A stretch of DNA of 64,000 nucleotides. Origin: Gammaproteobacteria bacterium. GTDB taxonomy: Bacteria; Pseudomonadota; Gammaproteobacteria; Pseudomonadales; Azotimanducaceae. The stretch's first letter is position 1. The number at the start of each line of letters is the position of its first letter. A program made the translations under genes and the position numbers. Below are positions 1 to 8,617 of this stretch, in pieces. The notes beneath the pieces are model-generated. The model made no database searches and was not told where the DNA came from. It was given only the letters and a program-made list of their open reading frames with translations. The stretch spans positions 27,306-91,305 of the forward strand of contig JAPOTD010000102.1 of the NCBI GenBank assembly GCA_026709365.1. Reading direction: 5' to 3'.

Positions 1-1
1 C

Positions 2-1171
2 AAGCACACGGACTTCATGTTCCTGAACCTAGGCCCCAACCACCCCAGCGTCCACGGCGTGTTCCGCATCGCCTTGCAGCTCGATGGCGAGGTGGTGGTT
101 GATGCGGTGCCGGACATCGGCTACCACCATCGGGGTGCCGAGAAGATGGGCGAGCGGCAGTCCTGGCACACCTACATCCCCTACACCGACCGGGTGGACT
201 ATTTGGGCGGGGTGATGAACAACCTGCCCTACGTGATGGCGGTCGAGAAGATGGCCGGCATCGAGGTGCCGGATCGGGCCAAGGTGATCCGCATCATGAT
301 GTCCGAGTTCTTCCGCATCGCCAGCCACCTGCTGTTCTTCGGCACCTTCGCCCAGGACGTCGGCCAGATGTCGCCGGTGTTCTACATGTTCGCCGACCGG
401 GAGCGCCTGTTCAGCATCGTCGAGGCCATCACCGGCGGACGCATGCACCCGTCCTGGTTCCGCATCGGCGGCGTCGGCCAGGACCTGCCGGAAGGCTGGG
501 ACACCATGGTGCGCGACTTCGTGGACTACATGCCCGCCCGCGTGGACCACTACGACAAGATGGCCACCAAGAACGGCATCCTCAAGCGGCGCACCATCGG
601 CGTCGGCCAGTACAACAACGCCGAGGCAGTGGAGTGGGGCATCACCGGGCCGGGCATGCGCGCCACGGGCCTGGACTGGGACCTGCGCAAGCAGCGTCCC
701 TACGGCGGCTACGACCAATTCGACTTTGAAGTGCCCCTGGCCGCCAACGGCGACTGCTACGACCGCTGCGTCGTGCGGGTTGAGGAAATCCGCCAAAGCC
801 TGCGCATCATCCGCCAGTGCTTGAACAACATGCCCGCCGGTCCCTACAAGGCCGAACACCCGCAGACCACGCCGCCGCCCAAGGAGCGGACCATGCAGGA
901 CATCGAAACCCTCATCCAGCACTTCCTCAACGTCAGCTGGGGGCCGGTGATCCCGCCTTCGGAATGCAGCGTGATGATCGAAGCCACCAAGGGTTGGAAC
1001 TCCTACTACCTGACCTCGGACGGCGGCACCATGTCCTACCGCACCCGCATCAGAACCCCCTCGTTTGCGCACCTGCAGATGATTCCGCTCATTTCCCGCG
1101 GCTTCATGATCGCCGACCTGATCGCCATCATCGCCAGCATCGACTTCGTCATGGCGGACGTGGACCGATGA
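2..1171 (+). CDS. nuoD: NADH-quinone oxidoreductase subunit D (or C-terminal part of a fused NuoCD), 5' end outside window
   Basis: 49 kDa subunit of respiratory complex I, in the peripheral arm next to the quinone site. The frame is open from the first bases of the window, so the ATG at position 17 is internal and the true start is upstream. The opening motif [12 protein letters not shown] and the following [18 protein letters not shown] stretch are typical of NuoD and closely resemble the gammaproteobacterial NuoCD fusion, so a fused nuoCD is likely but cannot be shown here. It ends in ATGA, shared with the start of nuoE (4-base overlap), which indicates translational coupling within the nuo operon. 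Confidence 0.96.
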   Translation, partial: KHTDFMFLNLGPNHPSVHGVFRIALQLDGEVVVDAVPDIGYHHRGAEKMGERQSWHTYIPYTDRVDYLGGVMNNLPYVMAVEKMAGIEVPDRAKVIRIMMSEFFRIASHLLFFGTFAQDVGQMSPVFYMFADRERLFSIVEAITGGRMHPSWFRIGGVGQDLPEGWDTMVRDFVDYMPARVDHYDKMATKNGILKRRTIGVGQYNNAEAVEWGITGPGMRATGLDWDLRKQRPYGGYDQFDFEVPLAANGDCYDRCVVRVEEIRQSLRIIRQCLNNMPAGPYKAEHPQTTPPPKERTMQDIETLIQHFLNVSWGPVIPPSECSVMIEATKGWNSYYLTSDGGTMSYRTRIRTPSFAHLQMIPLISRGFMIADLIAIIASIDFVMADVDR

Positions 1172-1656
1172 GCGAGCCGGCTCTCATTCCCGTTCTCTCC
1201 GACGAGGAGGTGCGGGAGATCGAAGAGGAGTGTGCCCACCTGCCGGATCGCAAGTCCGCGGCCATTGATGCGATGATGATCGTCCAGCGCCATCGGGGCT
1301 GGGTGTCCGACGAGAGCTTAGGCGCCATCGCCCACGTGCTGGGCATGTCGGTGGAGAACCTCGACAGCATCGCCACCTTCTACAACCTGATCTTCCGCAA
1401 GCCGGTGGGGCGGCACGTGGTGATGGTTTGCGACAGCGTCTCCTGCTACGTCATGGGCGCCGATGCCCTGCGCAAGCGCATCGAGGCGCACCTCGGCATT
1501 GGCATGGGGCAAACCACGGCCGATGGCCGCTTCACCCTGCTGCCCATCGTTTGCTTGGGCGCCTGCGACAAGGCGCCGACCATGATGATCGGCGACGAAC
1601 TCATCGAGAACGTGGATGCCGAGCAGCTCGACGGCATTTTCGGGAGGTTCGAGTAG
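1168..1656 (+). CDS. nuoE: NADH-quinone oxidoreductase subunit E (24 kDa, 2Fe-2S)
   Basis: Thioredoxin-like subunit of the complex I NADH-oxidising module that carries one 2Fe-2S cluster. The 162-residue product has the paired cysteine motifs CDSVSC and CLGAC that bind the cluster, and the size is normal for NuoE. I chose the ATG that overlaps the nuoD stop (ATGA) because the family N-terminus begins there; a longer frame upstream is only read-through in nuoD. It shares one base with the nuoF start. The gene is part of the first half of a nuo operon that is later split by an insertion. Confidence 0.96.
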   Translation: MSEPALIPVLSDEEVREIEEECAHLPDRKSAAIDAMMIVQRHRGWVSDESLGAIAHVLGMSVENLDSIATFYNLIFRKPVGRHVVMVCDSVSCYVMGADALRKRIEAHLGIGMGQTTADGRFTLLPIVCLGACDKAPTMMIGDELIENVDAEQLDGIFGRFE

Positions 1657-2954
1657 TGGCCAGCGGTGAGCGCCCCCTGATCGGCATCGTTGATGACGTG
1701 GGCGGATTGGTGGACCTGGTGGCCTACGAATCCCATGAGGGCTATGCGGGCGCCCGCCAAGCGGTTTCCGGCATGGCGCCCGCCGAAGTGATTGCGCTGG
1801 TCAAGGACGCCAACCTCCGTGGGCGGGGCGGGGCCGGGTTCCCCACTGGCCTGAAGTGGAGCTTCGTGCCCCAGGGCGAGGCTTCGGACGGCGGCCTGAA
1901 GTACCTGGTCTGCAACGGCGACGAGATGGAACCGGGCACCTTCAAGGACCGCTACCTCCTGGAGCACAACCCGCACCTGCTGGTGGAGGGCATGATCATC
2001 GGCGCCTACGCCATCGGCGCGGCCCAGGGCTACGTCTTTCTGCGCGGCGAGTACCACGAGCCGTACCGCCAACTGCAGAAGGCCATTGACGATGCCAAGG
2101 CCCGGGGCTACCTCGGCCAAAACATCTTCGGCAGCGGCTTCGATTTCGACCTGCGCATCCACCGCAGCGCGGGCCGCTACATCTGCGGCGAGGAGACCGC
2201 GCTGCTGAACGCCCTGGAGGGCAAGCGGGCGCAGCCGCGCACCAAGCCGCCGTTCCCGCCCGCCAGCGGCGCTTGGGGGCGCCCCACCATCGTCAACAAC
2301 GTCGAAACCTTCTGCAACGTGCCGGGCATCCTGCGCCAGGGCGCGGACTGGTATCAGGGGCTTGGGTTGGGCGACGATGCGGGCACCAAGCTCTACGGCG
2401 TATCCGGCCGCGTCAACAAGCCGGGCCTGTGGGAGCTGCCCATCGGCACCACCATCCGCGAGATCATCGACGTCCACGCCGGCGGCATGCAGGACGGCTA
2501 CAAGCTGCGCGGCCTGCTGCCGGGCGGCGCATCCACCGACTTCCTGGTCGAACAGCACTTCGACCTCGCCATGGACTACGGCACCATCCAAGCGGCGGGC
2601 AGCCGCATGGGCACCGGCACCATGATCCTCATGGATGACTCCATCTGCCCGGTGGACATGTGCCGCAACCTGGAGCATTTCTTCGCCCAGGAATCCTGCG
2701 GCTTCTGCACCCCCTGCCGGGAGGGCCTGCCTTGGGTGGAGCAGCTGCTGACCGACATCGAGGAAGGCCGCGGCCAGCCCGGCGACTTGGAATTGCTTGA
2801 GCGCAACGCCCAGTTCATCGGCGGCGTCACCAACACCTTCTGCCTGCACGCGCCCGGTGCGATCGAGCCGCTGGCCAGTGCGCTGAAATACTTCCGGGAG
2901 GATTTTGAGGAGCACATTCGTATTGGCGAGTGCCCGTATCGACGGGGCGGGTGA
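1656..2954 (+). CDS. nuoF: NADH-quinone oxidoreductase subunit F (51 kDa, NADH/FMN binding)
   Basis: Binds NADH, FMN and one 4Fe-4S cluster and is the electron entry point of complex I. The 432-residue protein shows the NADH/FMN glycine-rich stretch RGRGGAGFPTGLKW, the motif CNGDEMEPGTFKDR, the ICGEETALLN region and the cluster motif ESCGFCTPCREG followed by a distal cysteine. The start is inferred to be a GTG that overlaps the last base of the nuoE stop (TAGTG). In most genomes nuoG follows immediately. Here nuoG begins about 8.2 kb further on, after a block of unrelated genes, so this gene is the last of the first nuo transcription segment. Confidence 0.96.
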   Translation: MASGERPLIGIVDDVGGLVDLVAYESHEGYAGARQAVSGMAPAEVIALVKDANLRGRGGAGFPTGLKWSFVPQGEASDGGLKYLVCNGDEMEPGTFKDRYLLEHNPHLLVEGMIIGAYAIGAAQGYVFLRGEYHEPYRQLQKAIDDAKARGYLGQNIFGSGFDFDLRIHRSAGRYICGEETALLNALEGKRAQPRTKPPFPPASGAWGRPTIVNNVETFCNVPGILRQGADWYQGLGLGDDAGTKLYGVSGRVNKPGLWELPIGTTIREIIDVHAGGMQDGYKLRGLLPGGASTDFLVEQHFDLAMDYGTIQAAGSRMGTGTMILMDDSICPVDMCRNLEHFFAQESCGFCTPCREGLPWVEQLLTDIEEGRGQPGDLELLERNAQFIGGVTNTFCLHAPGAIEPLASALKYFREDFEEHIRIGECPYRRGG

Positions 2955-3078
2955 GGCCCATTGCATGGAGCCGTCGGAAGCGGAGCAACGCCCAGCAAAG
3001 ACCGGCATGCGGGCCTTCTGCAACTTCAAGGCAGACAGCGCTGGCCAGTCACTGCATTCTGTGGCTGCTCCCCGCCTG

Positions 3079-4683
3079 CTACATGCCCCAGACGGTGACG
3101 GACACTCCGTCGTGATCCTTGATGCGACGAAACAGCTTCTCGCTCCACGGCTTGCCGTCGGTTCGGTCGAACAGCACCAAGTGCCCCTCTGACGTACCCC
3201 ACTCGTCCATGTAAGCGGTCGTCTGCGGCAGCCCGGTGCGTAGCGCCGCGGCGAGCCCATCCCGCATCAGCTTGCACTCGATGACCACCCGCTGCTCCGA
3301 GCGCGGCGCAGCGCCGCCCTCCGACCGTTCGGCCAAGGGCCAGACCACTGCCAGATCGACCCGGCCGCGGCCGATGCCGTACTCCCGATCAATCCGCCCG
3401 CCGCTGTTGACCACCCGCTGCAGGAAGCATTGCAGCAGAAGCTGCGGCCCGGCCTCCTTGTACTGGAAACGCTCGTCCCAATGCGCCGCGTTGGTGCGGA
3501 AGTAGTCCTGAAAAGCCTCAAGCAGCGCGTCCATGCGCAGCTTGCCGTCGTCATTCACGTACCACGCGGTCTCTTGGGTCATCGCCTCCTGCTGCGCGTA
3601 GGTCAGTTCGCGCGGAATCACCTCTTGGTAGATCGGGTTGGCGATGGCCACCGGCTTTGTCTGGGCCACCAGTCCGAGGTCGCGCACGTACTGAAGATCC
3701 TCGTTGCGGAACGGCTGCACCTGCGGTTCGCCGCTCAGGATCGGCTCGATCACGCGCCGCACACGATGTTCCTCGAGCTTGTGTACGAGTTGGTCCAGAT
3801 GTGTGTCTCGACGCAGGATAAGACGCTCACGGGCCTCGGTCACGGGGGCTAGGCCCACTTCCCGCGAACGGTCGCGCACCCCAGCCTTTTCGAAGCAGGC
3901 TTCGTTGGCCAAAGCGTTCACCAACCAAGGCTGCCCTTGGGTAAGATGGAACACCTCCGCAATCGCCGCCTCAGTAAACCGCTGGCCGGTCTCATCGGTG
4001 TGCCGGCCGAGCAGTTCGCACACCTCGCGCCTGCTGAAGTCGCCAAGACGCAGGGATTTGGCTTTGACGTTGAATGCGCTCCCCCCCAGAACCGGATCCT
4101 TCTCCGACGAAGCGTGAATGCGGTAGTCACGCACATCGCGCACACCGCACAAAATGACGCTTTGCGGGAAGCGCGCCGGACGCTCAGCGTATCCCGCGCG
4201 CAGCTGGCGCAGCACGGACACCAGCGTGTCGCCGATGAGGGAATCGATCTCGTCAATGAACAGGACAACGGGCTTGGAGTCCGATCCGGCCCAACGCTGC
4301 AGCGTCGCCTGCAGGGCGGCGTAGGGACCCCTCGTGGAAAGCAGTTCCGGCCAGACCTCCTGAACCGATGTGTCGCCCAAGGTATCGACGCACTGGTCCG
4401 ACAGCATGCCGAGGATGGTTTGAATGCCCGCGCCGACATCCTCCCGCGCCATCTGGGCCGGCTCCACGTTCACATAGACGCAGCGGTGGTGGCCCGCCTC
4501 GTTGAGCCGATCGCGAAGGGCCAGCAGCGCCGTCGTCTTGCCGGTCTGGCGCGGCGCGTGCAGCACGAAGTAGCGCCAGTCATCGATCAAGCGATGGAGC
4601 TCTTCAAGATCGAGCCGCGAGAGCGGCGGAACCTGATAGTGACGCGCTGCGACCATCGGGCCCGCTGTGTTGAAGAATCGCAT
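3079..4683 (-). CDS. AAA-type ATPase with C-terminal PD-(D/E)XK-like nuclease domain
   Basis: A 534-residue protein read against the nuo operon. An N-terminal P-loop NTPase has Walker A APRQTGKTT near residues 43-51 and Walker B VVLFIDEID near residues 139-147. The C-terminal part carries GRVDLAV, then VVIECKL near residues 466-472 and a following Gln (LPQT), which fits a PD-(D/E)XK nuclease fold. This two-domain layout is common among uncharacterised bacterial ATPases of the AAA/PDDEXK type, often many per genome and often mobile. A broken paralogue lies at 53505-54130 (shared LVNALA.(D/E)ACF and GMRDVRDY-like motifs). Its location between nuoF and nuoG marks it as inserted. The role (defence, selfish or regulatory) is unknown. 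Confidence 0.85.
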   Translation of the reverse strand: MRFFNTAGPMVAARHYQVPPLSRLDLEELHRLIDDWRYFVLHAPRQTGKTTALLALRDRLNEAGHHRCVYVNVEPAQMAREDVGAGIQTILGMLSDQCVDTLGDTSVQEVWPELLSTRGPYAALQATLQRWAGSDSKPVVLFIDEIDSLIGDTLVSVLRQLRAGYAERPARFPQSVILCGVRDVRDYRIHASSEKDPVLGGSAFNVKAKSLRLGDFSRREVCELLGRHTDETGQRFTEAAIAEVFHLTQGQPWLVNALANEACFEKAGVRDRSREVGLAPVTEARERLILRRDTHLDQLVHKLEEHRVRRVIEPILSGEPQVQPFRNEDLQYVRDLGLVAQTKPVAIANPIYQEVIPRELTYAQQEAMTQETAWYVNDDGKLRMDALLEAFQDYFRTNAAHWDERFQYKEAGPQLLLQCFLQRVVNSGGRIDREYGIGRGRVDLAVVWPLAERSEGGAAPRSEQRVVIECKLMRDGLAAALRTGLPQTTAYMDEWGTSEGHLVLFDRTDGKPWSEKLFRRIKDHDGVSVTVWGM

Positions 4684-4719
4684 GGCGCAATGCTGTCACG
4701 CGGGCTGTTCGAGGGCAAG

Positions 4720-4807
4720 GCGCACCCGCTTTGCGGGTGCGTATGGAGTTTCGCTGGCGCGAAACTCCGCGCTGGTCGCTTAGGCCGGATTCCGATATGT
4801 CTCTGAG
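4720..4807 (+). repeat. Two-hairpin intergenic repeat, copy 1
   Basis: Hairpin A is GCACCCGC-TTT-GCGGGTGC (about 4722-4740). Hairpin B is GGAGTTTCGC..GCGAAACTCC (about 4745-4767). The trailing box resembles GTCGCTTAGGCCGGATTCCG and runs to about 4807. The same A-B-box order is found in other copies in this window. Confidence 0.85.
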
Positions 4808-4823
4808 CCGGCAAGCACACTGG

Positions 4824-5079
4824 GGAACCTCTGATCAAGTCCCGTTCGTTCAGCGCTTCACTGCTTGAGGGCCGAAACGGCCCCGCCGGGAGCAGCTCCC
4901 TGTCCGCAGGCGGAGCGGAACTCGGGCCCAAGCGCCGTGAAGCGCCCTTCGGGAGCGCCTGTGGGCTGCGCTGGCGGCGTTGCGGCTCATTGTGTGGGGG
5001 CCTGCCACACGGCTTCGCCGCGCCTTGCCAGCGCACCCCACAGGCCGCTCTGAACTTCCGGGACTTGATCAGAGGCTCC
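4824..5079. mobile_element. 256 bp miniature inverted-repeat element (MITE-like)
   Basis: The left end GGAACCTCTGATCAAGTCCCG and the right end (inverted) GGAGCCTCTGATCAAGTCCCG form 21-bp terminal inverted repeats with one mismatch. The interior has no open frame with family features and is itself partly palindromic. No transposase is present, so it would have to be moved in trans. A target duplication is not clear: flanks CACTGG and TTGGGG do not match exactly. It lies inside the insert that splits nuo. Confidence 0.75.
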
Positions 5080-5340
5080 TTGGGGCTTTCAGCCTCGGCA
5101 ACTTCTGTTGTTGATTAAGTATGGGCAAGTCTGGCTCAGGTTTTCCGCGTCGAGAGCAAGATGCCCCTCAGAGCGGAAATCCCGCCCTCTTGTTCGCCAT
5201 TGATTGAGGATGGTTCCAGCCCAGCCCAGCGCTGTCGGAGGCGATAGAGGGAATCGCCGTTTCAAATCTAAACTACGACCGTATTTGACGCACTCAGTGG
5301 CTACGCTTGCCCTCCATTCAAAGCCAAGGAGGGCCTAACC

Positions 5341-6408
5341 ATGACCAAGGCGAACACCCTATGCGAAGTGGCGCAGTTCAACGACATTTTGCGAACCAGC
5401 GGGCTTGATCCACGCTGCATCAATCAGGCTGCCGGGAATGTCCCCAAGCTGATCGACGCCTTTGAAGCCCAACCGGAAAACCGGGCTGGCCAGCGGGTGC
5501 GAAAGTCGGCTCGGCAGGCGGTGCGGCGGACGCTGGCGCACTTGGCCAGCGCCGCCCGCCACGTCAGCGACGGCAGTGCCAGCCGTGGCGAGTCCCGCAA
5601 GCTGATTCGCTTCGCGGGCTGCTGCGAAGACTTCATCGAGCTTGAGCGCCGCGCCTCGCGGTACCGCGGCCTCCACAACAAGATCGTGCAAGGCATCAAC
5701 GACCGCAAGTCTCGCGAGCAGGCGCGGAAAATCCGCCTGGACGATGAGCACAGCCTGCTGGAGGTCAAGACCGTCAGCCAACTGCGGTCCGTGGGCAAGC
5801 AGTTGCGCAATTGCATCTCAGGCCATTTGGGAGGGGACTATCGTGACGCGCTGCGGCAGGGTGAGTCTGAGTTCTGGGCGCTGCGCCGGCAAGGGGAGTG
5901 CGTGGGTTTGCTCAGCATTGATGTCGCAACCCGGAAAATCGAGGAGTGCGCCGGCGCGGACAATGAACCCGTTGGCTGGCAACGGCGCGGGCTTCTCGCA
6001 TTGCAGCGAGCGCTGAACGCGGCCGGTGACGAGATCAAGGAGTTTGTTGAGTCCGGCGCCTTCAGCCTGTTCGCGCATCAGCCGAATCTGCGCCCGGTGC
6101 CCTTGCAAGTTGGCAAGCGAACCCACCAAGTTTGGAGCACAAGGGAGGAGCTCATCATCCGCGACGACCGCAAGCGTTGGTCGCGGTTCAGGCTTTGCCT
6201 TCGGCGGCGGCGCGACTTCCCGTCCTGCGAGGCCACCTACGGCTCGGCGCTGGATTCGGACGAGTTGCTTTGCATGGTTGCCGTTTCCTGCGAGCTTGCT
6301 GCGGTGATCGCCAACAGCCTGCCCGCAAGAGATACGGGGGACTCTGACGCTTCGCGGCACCGGCGGGGCCGTCGCCCCCGGCCGCCACGCGGAAGGCGGC
6401 GCGTTTGA
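5341..6408 (+). CDS. PcfJ-like protein
   Basis: 355 residues. The central part, about residues 142-228, matches the PcfJ pattern: VKTVSQLRSVGKQLRNCISGH, then a region with ALRRQGECVGLLSID and the tail ADNEPVG...LLALQRALNAAG. PcfJ proteins were first seen on conjugative plasmids and mobile elements; their biochemical role is not established. The N-terminal 100 residues are basic and helical-looking; the last 20 residues are extremely Arg/Pro-rich and may be low-complexity read-through. A strong AAGGAGGG site precedes the ATG. A WYL regulator follows on the same strand after about 120 bases. A decayed second copy of the N-terminal region is at about 7820-7935. The family call is from memory of motifs and should be confirmed by profile search. 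Confidence 0.65.
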   Translation: MTKANTLCEVAQFNDILRTSGLDPRCINQAAGNVPKLIDAFEAQPENRAGQRVRKSARQAVRRTLAHLASAARHVSDGSASRGESRKLIRFAGCCEDFIELERRASRYRGLHNKIVQGINDRKSREQARKIRLDDEHSLLEVKTVSQLRSVGKQLRNCISGHLGGDYRDALRQGESEFWALRRQGECVGLLSIDVATRKIEECAGADNEPVGWQRRGLLALQRALNAAGDEIKEFVESGAFSLFAHQPNLRPVPLQVGKRTHQVWSTREELIIRDDRKRWSRFRLCLRRRRDFPSCEATYGSALDSDELLCMVAVSCELAAVIANSLPARDTGDSDASRHRRGRRPRPPRGRRRV

Positions 6409-6528
6409 GTCGCAAGCGCCCTGCGGGCATCCTTGGCGGGTTCGACCCAAAACGCGTGGCGTCGGGACAGGGGAGGTGCGGGCTTTGGCGGAAGTGATGA
6501 TGAATTTGACGACCGGGCGGCGAAACCC

Positions 6529-7518
6529 ATGCGATACGAGCGGCTAAACAACATCATCCAACTCGCCACCTTGCTCCAAGTCCGGCGCGGCGGACTGACC
6601 TTGGATGACGTGATGCGGGAGTTCAACGTCAGCCGCCGAACGGCGGAGCGCCTGCGCGATGTCGTGGAAGCGGCCTTCGGGCCGCTGATGACCTTGGATG
6701 CCGAGGATCGGCGAGTCCACTGGCGCCTGGACTCCCGCAACTTGGGTGGGTTGATCCGCGTCTCCGACGAGGAGCTGGCCAACTTGGCCACGGCGGCGGC
6801 CAGCTTGGATCGCTCCGGCCTTGCGGAACAGGCGGCTTCGCTGCAAGCGCTGGCTGACAAGCTGAAGGCCAAGGCACGGTCCGGCTCGCCGCAGGATGCC
6901 GGTGCGGGAACCGAGGAGTTGCTGCGGGCCGAAGGATTGGCCATGCGTCCCGGTCCCCGCCAACAGCTTGAGGACGGGTTGCTCTCCACGGTGCGGGAAG
7001 CCATCCGGCGAAGGCGCGTCCTGACCTTCGACTATGCGGCGCGAGGGCCGGGGGCGCCGAACAAGCGCCGCCGGGTGCGTCCCTACGGCGTGCTTTACGG
7101 CAACCGCGCCCTGCTGGTGGCCCCTACCGAGCGCCATGACGATGTGCTGCTTTGGCGGCTGTCCAGCGTCCGTGGCGCAAAGGTCACGGATGCCGCCTTC
7201 ATGCCGGACGCAGGCTTCGACTTGACCGCGTTCGCCAAGCGCGCCTTTGGCGTGTTTCAGGAACGCCCGTTCAACGTGACGCTACGGTTCACGCCGAACG
7301 CCGCACCGGATGCGGCCGCCTTCCTGTTTCACCCGGACCAGCAGGTCGAGCGTCACGACGACGGGTCTTTGCGCGTCCGCTTTAGGGCTGGCGGTGCCCT
7401 GGAGATGTGCTGGCACCTGTGTACTTGGGGCGAAGAGGTCGCCATAGAGCGACCTGACCGCTTGCGAAAGCAAATGACGGACCTCTGCGCTGCGCTGGCA
7501 GCGCATCACGCTCGCTGA
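6529..7518 (+). CDS. WYL-domain transcriptional regulator (HTH-WYL)
   Basis: A 329-residue regulator. Residues 5-60 form a winged-helix domain (LDDVMREFNVSRRTAERLRDVV). About residues 150-235 form a WYL domain (LTFDYAARG...RRVRPYGVLYGNRALLVAPT...LLWRLSSV), followed by a WCX-like C-terminal domain. WYL regulators sense nucleotides or nucleic acids and often control phage-defence and DNA-damage genes. The frame extends upstream to a TTG at 6433, but the ATG at 6529 is the only ATG and starts exactly at the conserved HTH. The gene may be coupled with the PcfJ-like gene upstream. Targets cannot be told from the sequence. Confidence 0.85.
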   Translation: MRYERLNNIIQLATLLQVRRGGLTLDDVMREFNVSRRTAERLRDVVEAAFGPLMTLDAEDRRVHWRLDSRNLGGLIRVSDEELANLATAAASLDRSGLAEQAASLQALADKLKAKARSGSPQDAGAGTEELLRAEGLAMRPGPRQQLEDGLLSTVREAIRRRRVLTFDYAARGPGAPNKRRRVRPYGVLYGNRALLVAPTERHDDVLLWRLSSVRGAKVTDAAFMPDAGFDLTAFAKRAFGVFQERPFNVTLRFTPNAAPDAAAFLFHPDQQVERHDDGSLRVRFRAGGALEMCWHLCTWGEEVAIERPDRLRKQMTDLCAALAAHHAR

Positions 7519-7584
7519 TGGGAGCGTCTGATTGCGTGGAAATGGCAGCAAATTAGCTACTTTTTTGGAGCAGGCAGGAGTTGA

Positions 7585-7764
7585 GCCGTCAGCAAACTGG
7601 AGCATTGGGGTTATACCGCCCGCGTTGATTTTGATGAGGTTGATCGTGTCTTCGTCGGCCACCTCGTGGGAATCAAGGACATTGTCGGCTTTCACGACAA
7701 GACAGTGGATGAGCTTGAAGCCGCTTTTGAGGAATCTGTTGAGGAATACATCGCCATCAACTAA
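7585..7764 (+). pseudogene. HicB-family antitoxin remnant
   Basis: The frame reads GYTARVDFDEVDRVFVGHL, then GIKDIVGFHDKTVDELEAAF and EESVEEYIAIN before a TAA. This is the characteristic HicB N-terminal partial RNase-H-like fold. There is no ATG or GTG start in frame after the upstream stop at 7582-7584, and the usual C-terminal DNA-binding part is missing, so I read it as a remnant. No hicA toxin is recognisable beside it. The family call comes from motif memory. Confidence 0.65.
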
Positions 7765-7819
7765 GTTTCCGAGCCAGCACTGCACGAGCAACTGGCGTGC
7801 GCCGCGGCTAAGTCAAACA

Positions 7820-7935
7820 GGCTGCCGGTAGCGTCGCCAAGCTAATTGAGGCGCAGTCGGAAAGCGGGCGGGGCGACGGGTGCGGAAGCCGGTTCGACAA
7901 GCGATGCGGCAGGTGGCCCGCTGCCAGTCAGGCGG
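7820..7935 (+). pseudogene. Frameshifted remnant of a second pcfJ-like gene (5' part)
   Basis: One frame reads QAAGSVAKLIEAQSE and, after a frameshift, VRKPVRQAMRQ. The intact PcfJ-like protein has QAAGNVPKLIDA and VRKSARQAVRR at the same relative positions (its residues 29-62), and the DNA can be aligned base by base over about 90 positions. The rest of the gene is absent. This shows that a related gene was duplicated or re-inserted here and then decayed. Confidence 0.65.
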
Positions 7936-7972
7936 GGTGAGTCATTTCTCCGCGAGGTTTGGAGCGCTCAGT

Positions 7973-8554
7973 TCATGTCCCCTGAAGCTTGGAAAGCAGG
8001 GGTGCCAAGAACGGCTTGTGCGTTCGGAGCTCGTTGTGGCTCAGGCCGTTCAGCTCGTAGGGGAGCACCAGCCAGCGGTCGGTCTCGTGCAGGTGGTAGT
8101 CCGGCATCCGGCCGGTGCGATTGCGGGCGGGCTTGCACCAAGGCACTGCGATGCGGATGTCGTGCGGCAGGTTCAGCCTCATGCGCGACGCAAGCCGGTC
8201 GATCACCGCCTTCACGTTGAGGCCGGTGCTGTAAACGTCATCGACAATGAGCAGCCCGTCCTCGGCATTCATGGTTTCCAGCAGGTACTGGGTGCCGTGT
8301 ACCCGGATCTCCGAAGAGGCCTCGTCCACCATGCGCTGGTAGCGCTCCATGCCGCGATAGGAGGTGCGCAGCGAGATGTGGTCGGTCTCCACCCCGAGAT
8401 GCTGCAGGCACTCCTGCACAGCGATGCCCACCGAACTGCCGCCGCGCCACAGGCCGACGATGAAGCTTGGCCGGAAGCCGCTGTTAAAGATCTGCACGCC
8501 GAGACGGTAGGCGTCGAGCAGGAGCTCCTCTTCGGTGACGAATATTCTGTCCAC
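7973..8554 (-). CDS. Phosphoribosyltransferase family protein (PRT paralogue 1)
   Basis: 193 residues from a GTG start. The PRPP-binding motif is GLLIVDDVYSTG, and the N-terminal part has SGFRPSFIVGLWRGGSSVG, which is typical of hypoxanthine/xanthine-type phosphoribosyltransferases. The start is set by alignment with the neighbouring paralogue; the frame extends further upstream but only through a repeat element. It is transcribed away from a clearly homologous gene at 8793-9353. The two share SGFRPSFI, WRGG, VDDV and the (V/M)PDY(H/Y)L.ET region. The substrate is unknown; purine base salvage is the default guess for the fold. Confidence is high for the fold and low for the substrate. Confidence 0.85.
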   Translation of the reverse strand: MDRIFVTEEELLLDAYRLGVQIFNSGFRPSFIVGLWRGGSSVGIAVQECLQHLGVETDHISLRTSYRGMERYQRMVDEASSEIRVHGTQYLLETMNAEDGLLIVDDVYSTGLNVKAVIDRLASRMRLNLPHDIRIAVPWCKPARNRTGRMPDYHLHETDRWLVLPYELNGLSHNELRTHKPFLAPLLSKLQGT

Positions 8555-8617
8555 GGAATGGGGCACGCTTGCTTGTATTGAGAGGGAGGCAGCATACTTT
8601 ACTGCGCCCGGCGCTTG

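Larger units (their letters stand above)
4684..5340. other. 657-base gene-free stretch holding two repeat elements
   Basis: No convincing gene. It contains one two-hairpin repeat (4720-4807) and one 256 bp miniature element (4824-5079), both described separately. From 5080 to about 5280 I see nothing recognisable. The last 60 bases are the leader of the PcfJ-like gene, with a strong AAGGAGGG ribosome-binding site at about 5323-5330. Confidence 0.6.
7519..7972. other. 454-base stretch of gene remnants
   Basis: No intact gene. It holds a hicB-like remnant (7585-7764) and a frameshifted duplicate of the PcfJ-like gene's 5' region (about 7820-7935), both listed separately. It looks like a zone of decayed mobile genes between the WYL regulator and the phosphoribosyltransferase pair. 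Confidence 0.6.

Noticed and set aside
1446..3260. Long open frame of 604 codons on the minus strand across nuoE-nuoF
   Set aside because: It is the shadow of the plus-strand nuo genes in GC-rich DNA; the peptide is rich in Ala/Arg/Gly/His and has no domain features.
5341..6408. PcfJ-like gene as an IS transposase
   Set aside because: No DDE or HUH motif, no flanking inverted repeats around the gene itself.
7532..7831. 99-codon frame after the WYL gene as a real small protein
   Set aside because: The overlapping frame carries the HicB pattern, and this frame has no ribosome site or motif.
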